Below are positions 58,491 through 64,000 of a stretch of DNA of 64,000 nt, piece after piece. Origin of the DNA: Lineus longissimus (Eukaryota > Nemertea > Pilidiophora > Heteronemertea > Lineidae). The notes beneath the pieces are model-generated. The model was not told where the DNA came from. It saw only the letters and a program-made list of their open reading frames with translations, and searched no databases. A program made the translations under genes and the position numbers. The DNA is taken from assembly GCF_910592395.1 (NCBI RefSeq), contig NC_088324.1, positions 1,114,001 through 1,178,000 of the forward strand, in the 5' to 3' direction. Every line of letters begins with the position of its first letter. The stretch's first letter is position 1.

Positions 58491-58614
58491 TAACATGTAC
58501 TGTTATTTCAATAGCATAAATAGAGTTTCAAGCAGTCCGTTACACCAGCATTGTCTTGGCAAGATATTGCTATCTACAGTCCCATGATACATTCCTTTTA
58601 CGCCAGTACGGTAT

Positions 58615-58854
58615 CTAAGCTGTCAAATAAAAACACCAATAGGTAAGATTAAAGATCAGGAAAATGACCGGGAAGATCATCAATGATAGCATTTCAAGTC
58701 TGTCTGCTGTGAGCCACGCCCAGCAGGCTTTCATCTTCATTTTGCAACTGGCTTTCTCTTGGGCTTCCTCATTGCTAGTGCTTTCTTGTGAGTCGCTCTC
58801 TTGGTCTCTCAGCGGCTCAACTCGGACATGCATTACAGAACCAGTCGTCTTGAC
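58615..58854 (-). CDS. Cys-loop anion channel gene, last exon (M3-M4 loop, M4)
   Basis: The exon follows TTGCAG in phase 0 and ends in TAG. It encodes VKTTGSVMHVRVEPLRDQES..., an acidic/serine stretch, a basic cluster (CKMKMKACW) and the fourth membrane segment LEMLSLMIFPVIFLIFNLTY, followed by WCFYLTA. The FP..FLIFN..YW motif is diagnostic of M4 in glycine/GABA/GluCl receptors. The cytoplasmic loop is short, about 65 residues in all, and the C-terminus ends almost at the membrane. Confidence 0.92.
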   Translation of the reverse strand, partial: VKTTGSVMHVRVEPLRDQESDSQESTSNEEAQEKASCKMKMKACWAWLTADRLEMLSLMIFPVIFLIFNLTYWCFYLTA

Positions 58855-59019
58855 CTGCAATAGAATAGCAGAACTGATCTGGTTTGCGAAATGGCTGGCC
58901 GAGATGCGCGTGTGTGTGCGGCAACGTCGGTTCATCCAGAAGTACAATCCTGGGATCGAAGCCGGGCCTTATTGCGTGGTAGCCAGCGGGGTTAACCACG
59001 AGCCATTGGCGCTTCAGCC

Positions 59020-59342
59020 TAATAGCATTCGACGTTTTAGTCACGTGACTGTCGGACATCGACACTTATTTCTACGCATTTGAGCTTATTTCAAAGTCAA
59101 TTATCTTTGACCCTGCATTATTTTTAGCATGAATGATACCATAGAGTCAGAACGAGAAATATTCAGAACAATTATGTAGTATTTCCAACACTCGGACATG
59201 TGCCAGATTGAATCTAACTGCCCTAGTTAGAAAGCCTGAATCCATTACGAAACCGCATGTTTGTCCGACATTGCCTGTAATTCAGCGATGGGGAAATAGA
59301 GGGCAGCAGCTGCAATGACGTCATCTTCGCGGAATGCTCTTG
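59020..59342 (-). mobile_element. ~373-bp MITE family, copy C, in receptor intron
   Basis: Inverse copy of 28674-29046 with AATAGCATTC and GGAATGCT termini. It lies within the intron between the M3 and M4 exons. It lacks the TATAAATAG-containing portion of copies A and B. Confidence 0.9.
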
Positions 59343-59487
59343 GATGCGATGTGTGCACCTGCATTTATCTCATGTGGTGATTAAAAGTCATCAGGAATAT
59401 TATTTGACGACACCAGAGATGTAGATGTGAAGAATTCGAGAAACGATGAAAGAATAACTTATGCTAAGAACGTTTGACAATAACTAC

Positions 59488-59643
59488 CTCCTTGATTTTC
59501 TTTGCTGCTATTTCTGTCACTTTGTTCTTGGCCTGGTCTTCTTTCCTGGCCATCATATTGGCAATAGCAAACTCCAATAAAGCAGCAAACACGAACGTCA
59601 GGCAAGCGGACATCCATACGTCCACAGCTTTGATGTAGGACAC
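59488..59643 (-). CDS. Cys-loop anion channel gene, M3 exon
   Basis: Fifty-two codons in phase 0, after ATATTAG and before GTAGTT. It encodes [20 protein letters not shown], then [17 protein letters not shown] and a lysine-rich start of the cytoplasmic loop. SYIKA.D.WM..C..FVF.ALLE is the conserved M2-M3 loop plus M3 of glycine, GABA and GluCl subunits. Confidence 0.95.
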
Positions 59644-60356
59644 CTAATATGTAAAGAAAATGGCTAAATTAATTATGGAACTGAACTTAGTATTTGAAGC
59701 AAACTCCAGACAAGCAGCATCGCGAACGTGAGGCATTAGGGGCTGTAGCAGAATTAAAGTGAAGCTAATAGAAACGAAAAATTCGTTTAGGGGGAGGGGT
59801 TAGGGGTCATAATATCATAACCAAAAAATTTAAAAAAAATTTAGAGGTATATATTTATCAACCTTCCTGAAGTGTTTTCTGGCCCTCAAATGCCCAAATC
59901 TGCTCCTAAATGCCTGGTAGCCTAATACTTTTTCCAGGGTAGCCTGTTACTACTAGAACTTTCAAACCCCCTGTTTAACCACTTGCCCTCAAGCAGATTA
60001 GAATCCCGCCTTGAATTTTGTCACAAAGTGCCAAAAAGTCAAATGGTGCAACACAAGGCCATGGTAAGGGGATGAAGCCAAAAATCATGATATTGTAGTT
60101 TCTGAGGGGGAGAAACGGAAATATTCATTTCTATTGGCCTAAAATTAATTTTGCTACAGGCCCGAAGCTGCTATAAGCATTTGCAATGTATAGTAGACTA
60201 AGTCTAAATATTTATGGAATTATTCCGATCGGTCCTAACAAAACAAATTAAAGCGGATGCCGCCAGCTATGAGAATATTCAAAGGCCCTTTCGTTTGCTT
60301 CTGCTTTCAGTCATCCGGGCGGTTTTACAATAACACGATTAAAGTGTAAACTGATC

Positions 60357-60590
60357 ACTGGATTCGAATTTACTGGAAGTTGTGGACACTTTCACCATTG
60401 GGCACGATGTTTTTTTAAGACTGACCTTGTTCACGTCCGATCTTGTAACTTCCCATGGGACCGGTCTGTGAAGCCAATGAAATCAGCTGCCAACACGTTA
60501 CAATATCGGACATGAACAACGTCAGTCCTGAAGGGACCACTGTGGACGATGGTGAAATTGCAGACAATCTCCGATAAATTCGAATCCAGT
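60357..60590. mobile_element. 234-bp palindromic MITE in receptor intron
   Basis: ACTGGATTCGAATTTA at the left has its inverse ending at 60590. An inner pair, GTTCACGTCCGATCTTGTAAC-like and GTTACAATATCGGACATGAA, extends the palindrome through most of the element. It lies 156 bases downstream of the M1-M2 exon. Confidence 0.8.
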
Positions 60591-60745
60591 AAAGATAGAA
60601 CTTGATGGTGTTATTTCAAGTTGGTACTTAGTAGTAGTATCATATGCTTCGGTTGCTATGGCATTACGCCGCTGACTGGAGCACTGAGGCCCTTCACAAG
60701 ATAGCAAGATTCTAGCCAACGGGGACGTGAACCACGAACACTTAC

Positions 60746-60960
60746 CTTGGGAAGTGTTGAGCGTACGCCCGAGTTCATTGTCGTGATGGTGAGCACAGTG
60801 AGGAGACCTAAGGAGATCCTAGCAGGGGTGGCTCGGACATCGATGAAGAAAGAGATCCACGACAACACCACGATAAGCATACTCGGGATATAGGTGCCTG
60901 TCAGGTAGTAGCCAAACTCTCTCTTCAGGGTGAACTGCACATACAGGCAACTATAGGAAC
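60746..60960 (-). CDS. Cys-loop anion channel gene, loop C / M1-M2 exon
   Basis: The exon starts after GTTGCCAAG (phase 1 joined to the previous exon) and ends CCCAAG|GTAAGT. It encodes GSYSCLYVQFTLKREFGYYL, M1 (TYIPSMLIVVLSWISFFI), the PAR filter motif and M2 (ISLGLLTVLTITTMNSGVRS). Cys in YSC is the partner of Cys in the previous exon, the second disulphide typical of glycine and GluCl receptors. P-A-R before M2 indicates anion selectivity. Position 6' of M2 is Leu where Thr is the rule in this class. Confidence 0.95.
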
Positions 60961-61588
60961 CTTGGCAACGAGATGAATGAGGTCAATGAAAGTAACCCTT
61001 ACTCACTGTTACTGCAGTGTAGCTTCTCAAGTAGTATAGGGCAGGTGGTCGAATTATGTTCCCACCGGTACTTTTCTTATCAGACGCGTAACGATCATAT
61101 TCTGTTTCGTATCATAACAAAATCAGGTAAAAATGAGTTTCTTACTTTGAAATTAGATCGTCGTATCTGACTTATGGCCGCATATACTCTAGACTCACCG
61201 ACCTAAGACTGTTTTGGAATATGCAAGCCAAGCCCCCAAAGACATAATGTATGTTGTCGTTCGATGACATTCAACATTGTTCAATCGAGACAGGCAATAC
61301 ACCTTTCCAGAAATGGGGCGCTGAGTGTCCGAAATAGTGATGTCATAAGGGGAAACTAGGCCTTATGGTGGAGGGACAAAGGATATAGTCATGGTTGACC
61401 AACACACTTGAATGCCTTTAATGACGGACACGGGGAAAAAGTTAGTTCGGATGCAAGCCACCAATTTTGGGAAGCATGTATAGGGGGGTGACAACGAGTT
61501 GTCTAACATTTCTGATGGTCATGACATCATGCCCTGCCCTTGGCGTTTTTTGTGTTGATTTCACAGCAAGGGTTCTGAATGACAGGCA

Positions 61589-62222
61589 CTAAGGCTGAAG
61601 TTACATAGACCTCACGTTTCATCGACTCACGACTCATTTGTCACTTTTCATTCGTGACCTGATGAATGGACATTGGAAAACCTATTGACCTGTTCTCATT
61701 GAAGTGAATTTTGTAAGTTTTGCCCGCATTCGTCGTATCGAGTCATTTCATGTCATTTCACGAGTAAGGCGATGAAGGGACATGTTCATTCTTTGTGAAA
61801 TGAGCTGGCAAAGAAAGTGGACGTCCATGTGCATTTGTAGTGATATCGCCTTCGAAACTGTGAGTATAGCTACTTTTCGGCATTTTCATTAGTTTACACA
61901 TTAATACAATAGCTAATTTCGATTGGAAATGAGAAACAATAACAAAAATGCAGCACTTTTATGTACCACATTGTTCTCGTCCGTCGCCTCTGCTTTCGTT
62001 TTCTATTCTCCATCAGGAGCAGCATGGCTGCCATCTCTTCTTCTTCTGAGTCCATATGCGTCGCCGAGAAAATCCAAGTGACAAATGAACGAGCGAAAAG
62101 TGATCTGTATGTAAACCGCCGCGGTCACTCGTGACAAATGAGGAGTGACACGTGAAAATGAGCCGTTAGTCGATGAAAAATGTGGCGTGAGTAGCTCATT
62201 CCTATGTAACATCAGCCTAAGG
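61589..62222. mobile_element. ~634-bp MITE with ~20-bp TIRs in receptor intron
   Basis: CTAAGGCTGAAGTTACATAG at 61589 and CTATGTAACATCAGCCTAAG ending near 62221 are inverse. Subterminal TCATCGACT, CTCATTTGTCAC and their inverses extend the similarity. No transposase ORF is present. Confidence 0.75.
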
Positions 62223-62390
62223 CCCTGGAGCCAATCAGGTATGGAGGGGCCTGGCCTGTTCAATGTGCATTGTGCTGGGGGCGGACATGCCCAGAGATAA
62301 TGAGCCGGTGTTATATAGGTCGATGAGTGTAGAGAATCACAACTACACTACGGGCTTGATGGGCGTGAGACGAGGTCCAAACTGAGTTAC

Positions 62391-62534
62391 CTGTATTATA
62401 GACTGTCGAACAATTCCCCAGCTCGATGTTGTCTGGGTCGAATGTGAATTCGGGTAGTTCAAGCTTGGGGTTGGCACTGATGGTATCACCATCATTATAC
62501 CAATAGAAGGAGAGTTCATCAATGGTGTGACCAT
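62391..62534 (-). CDS. Cys-loop anion channel gene, loop F / loop C exon
   Basis: The exon is bounded by CTTTGTAG and ACAG|GTAACT. It encodes GHTIDELSFYWYNDGDTISA, then NPKLELPEFTF and GNCSTVYNT. It matches the glycine-receptor run from the ESYGYT..L.F.W motif to the first Cys of the loop C disulphide. A Tyr equivalent to glycine-receptor Tyr202 and the following N-T are retained. Phase with both neighbours is consistent (2 + 47 codons + 1). Confidence 0.93.
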
Positions 62535-62873
62535 CTACAAAGGTAAGAGAGCAGTTATTGTCCTTATAAAGCTGAATTGAGTGCTTGTTTTTGTTATCTG
62601 CACGTCGTTGATTCTACATCAGCATTGACTGAACTCGGCCAGATAGTGTAACACTGGTCCATTCTCACTTAGGCTTACAGTTACAGTATATTTCGAGTAA
62701 GTGGAGTTCTCCGTACCCAGTAGGAGGGTTGTGGTGGAGGTGCCTTCTTTTATTTCGGCACATGTTTGTCTTCCGTTCGGTAAGCCATTTGTTCAAATGC
62801 ATTCATGTACACTTTTGTGGATTATACCATAAATAAGAAACCAACACGTTGGTTTGTCAAAGGATGTACTTAC

Positions 62874-62956
62874 AGCTCTCGATATCAATTCTGCATGATT
62901 GCCGATCGTGTGGATAGGTGGCCAGCTTCATTGGACAGGAAAGAGTCAAGGTCACC
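62874..62956 (-). CDS. Cys-loop anion channel gene, Cys-loop exon
   Basis: Eighty-three bases after TTTTTCAG and before GTAAGT. They encode VTLTLSCPMKLATYPHDRQS, then CRIDIES, with the final T completing Tyr of the next exon. C-x13-C with P-x-D between is the defining Cys-loop. Exons for the signal peptide and loops D, A, E and part of B must lie further upstream on the minus strand, beyond 62957 or outside the window. Together the five exons give 278 residues. Confidence 0.95.
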
Positions 62957-64000
62957 CTGAAAAATTGTAAACAAATCAGTGTAAAAGCTACAAGGCTTGA
63001 TTTATAATGAAATCGCAATACTAGTGAGGATGAGATATCGTTCCGCTAACGTTAATCATAACACTATTTTGACGTTATCATATCAATGTATTTCAGCTTG
63101 AGAAAGCATGCGCTGACTAACAGTCAACCGGCCAGACAATTTCGTTAAGCCCACCAAAAAAACCTTCTTACCAGAATACAATTCGGGTTTACAGTTAGGC
63201 GTGTGGCCCTATCTTTTCTGGCTCTTCACCCGAATAAGCACGGTGGTGAACGTCAACATTGGGCCAAAGTTCGCAAATCATGAATTCATCCCAGAATGCA
63301 CGGCCGCCTAAGACCCCGCGCCGCCCAAGGTTATGGGGCGCCATGTTCAAACATGCGGAGTCAGTGGGCTTGAACCTGCATCCCCAGACGATGATGTGAT
63401 TGAATATGTAGATAGGCCGACGCAGTGAGGGAAAGATGCCAAAGATTACCAGACAATTCAAATATGTTACCCCTTACGAAATAATGCGAAGACAATAACC
63501 GGAAGGTACATGATCTCTTTCTCATGGATTTAATCCCTTTCTTGCAAAAGTACATTTTCCTTGATGAACTTATGATAGGTAACTGCTTATACTATGAATG
63601 CAGCAAAACAAGTCCTGAAATCTCTTCTAATGAGTCATTTTGTAATATATTTCGTTTATTTGAGCACGGTATGGTCATGATTGTAGTCGAGGTTCCTGAC
63701 GTAACCGATAGCCACCAGCACTCCGGTCCTGTGAGTTATAAATATCAAATATGGAAGTGTATTTGTCCAGCCCGGCTTACCAAACAGCGACTTTTTTGCC
63801 CTGAATGTAGAGCCGAACTCATTAATATTTATTGTTGTCGAAGAGCTCATTATCATTCAGTGGCAAAGCGGTCAGCAACACCACTGGAGTTATAGCGAAG
63901 GGCCTTAGCAATGTACCCAATGCATTTATTACGCTGATCGGTTAATTACATAATCGTGTATATTCCTCTCCATCGATTTTTTGCAAGAACAGGAGAAGTA
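62957..64000. other. 5' intron of the receptor gene; no exon recognised
   Basis: No minus-strand segment with a glycine-receptor-like N-terminal motif was found. Candidate donors exist (for example complement near 63170 and 63800), but the frames preceding them carry stops or show no resemblance. The next exon probably lies beyond the window. Confidence 0.4.

Noticed and set aside
63150-63182. Donor-like site with TRIVFW upstream of the Cys-loop exon
   Set aside because: The phase-compatible frame has a stop (TAA) immediately upstream and no acceptor can bypass it.
63656-63856. Upstream exon of the Cys-loop receptor (minus-strand phrase ININEFGS resembling the INSFGS of glycine receptors)
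   Set aside because: The following residues do not match the family and no phase-compatible splice pair links it to 62956; likely chance.

Overview
The window is animal (eukaryotic) genomic DNA: AT-leaning, sparse in genes, with short exons bounded by GT/AG splice sites and introns of a few hundred bases to several kilobases. The two recognisable genes are neuronal. One is a synaptotagmin-family double-C2 protein on the + strand, about 32.9-50.0 kb. The other is an anion-type Cys-loop receptor (glycine/glutamate-gated chloride channel type) on the - strand, about 58.6-63.0 kb, whose 5' exons were not found. The mix of many unrelated minisatellites, MITEs, foldback elements and LINE 3' ends suggests a marine invertebrate. 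A cephalochordate, hemichordate or lophotrochozoan would all fit; the species cannot be fixed by eye.

Layout. 0-14 kb: no recognised gene, several inverted-repeat transposons, a tRNA-derived SINE head and dispersed repeat families. 14.4-16.7 kb: two LINE 3' ends on the - strand; the first contains an array of about 18 x 83 bp in its coding end. 17-32 kb: MITEs, a long-arm foldback, a 53-bp array inside a 17-bp-TIR element, a 63-bp array of about 28 copies, and another LINE end. 32.9-50 kb: synaptotagmin gene. It has a candidate 18-nt microexon present twice (the two copies flank a 62-bp array), two C2A-side exons, a partial duplicate of the first C2B exon, a 5.3-kb 77-bp array filling the last intron, and the terminal C2B exon. 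Its large upstream intron holds LINE, pogo-like, MITE, foldback and nested Harbinger-type elements. 50-53.3 kb: 46-bp and 75-bp arrays. 54.3-57.9 kb: an older repeat copy interrupted by a foldback element, a 198-residue orphan ORF and a LINE 3' end. 58.6-63 kb: five exons of the ligand-gated channel, with three MITEs in its introns.

The two genes are convergent (tail to tail, stops about 8.6 kb apart). Synaptotagmins act in vesicle trafficking and Cys-loop anion channels in inhibitory transmission, but nothing in the sequence shows that they are linked functionally. All exon models are read from splice consensus and family resemblance; no transcript data were available.
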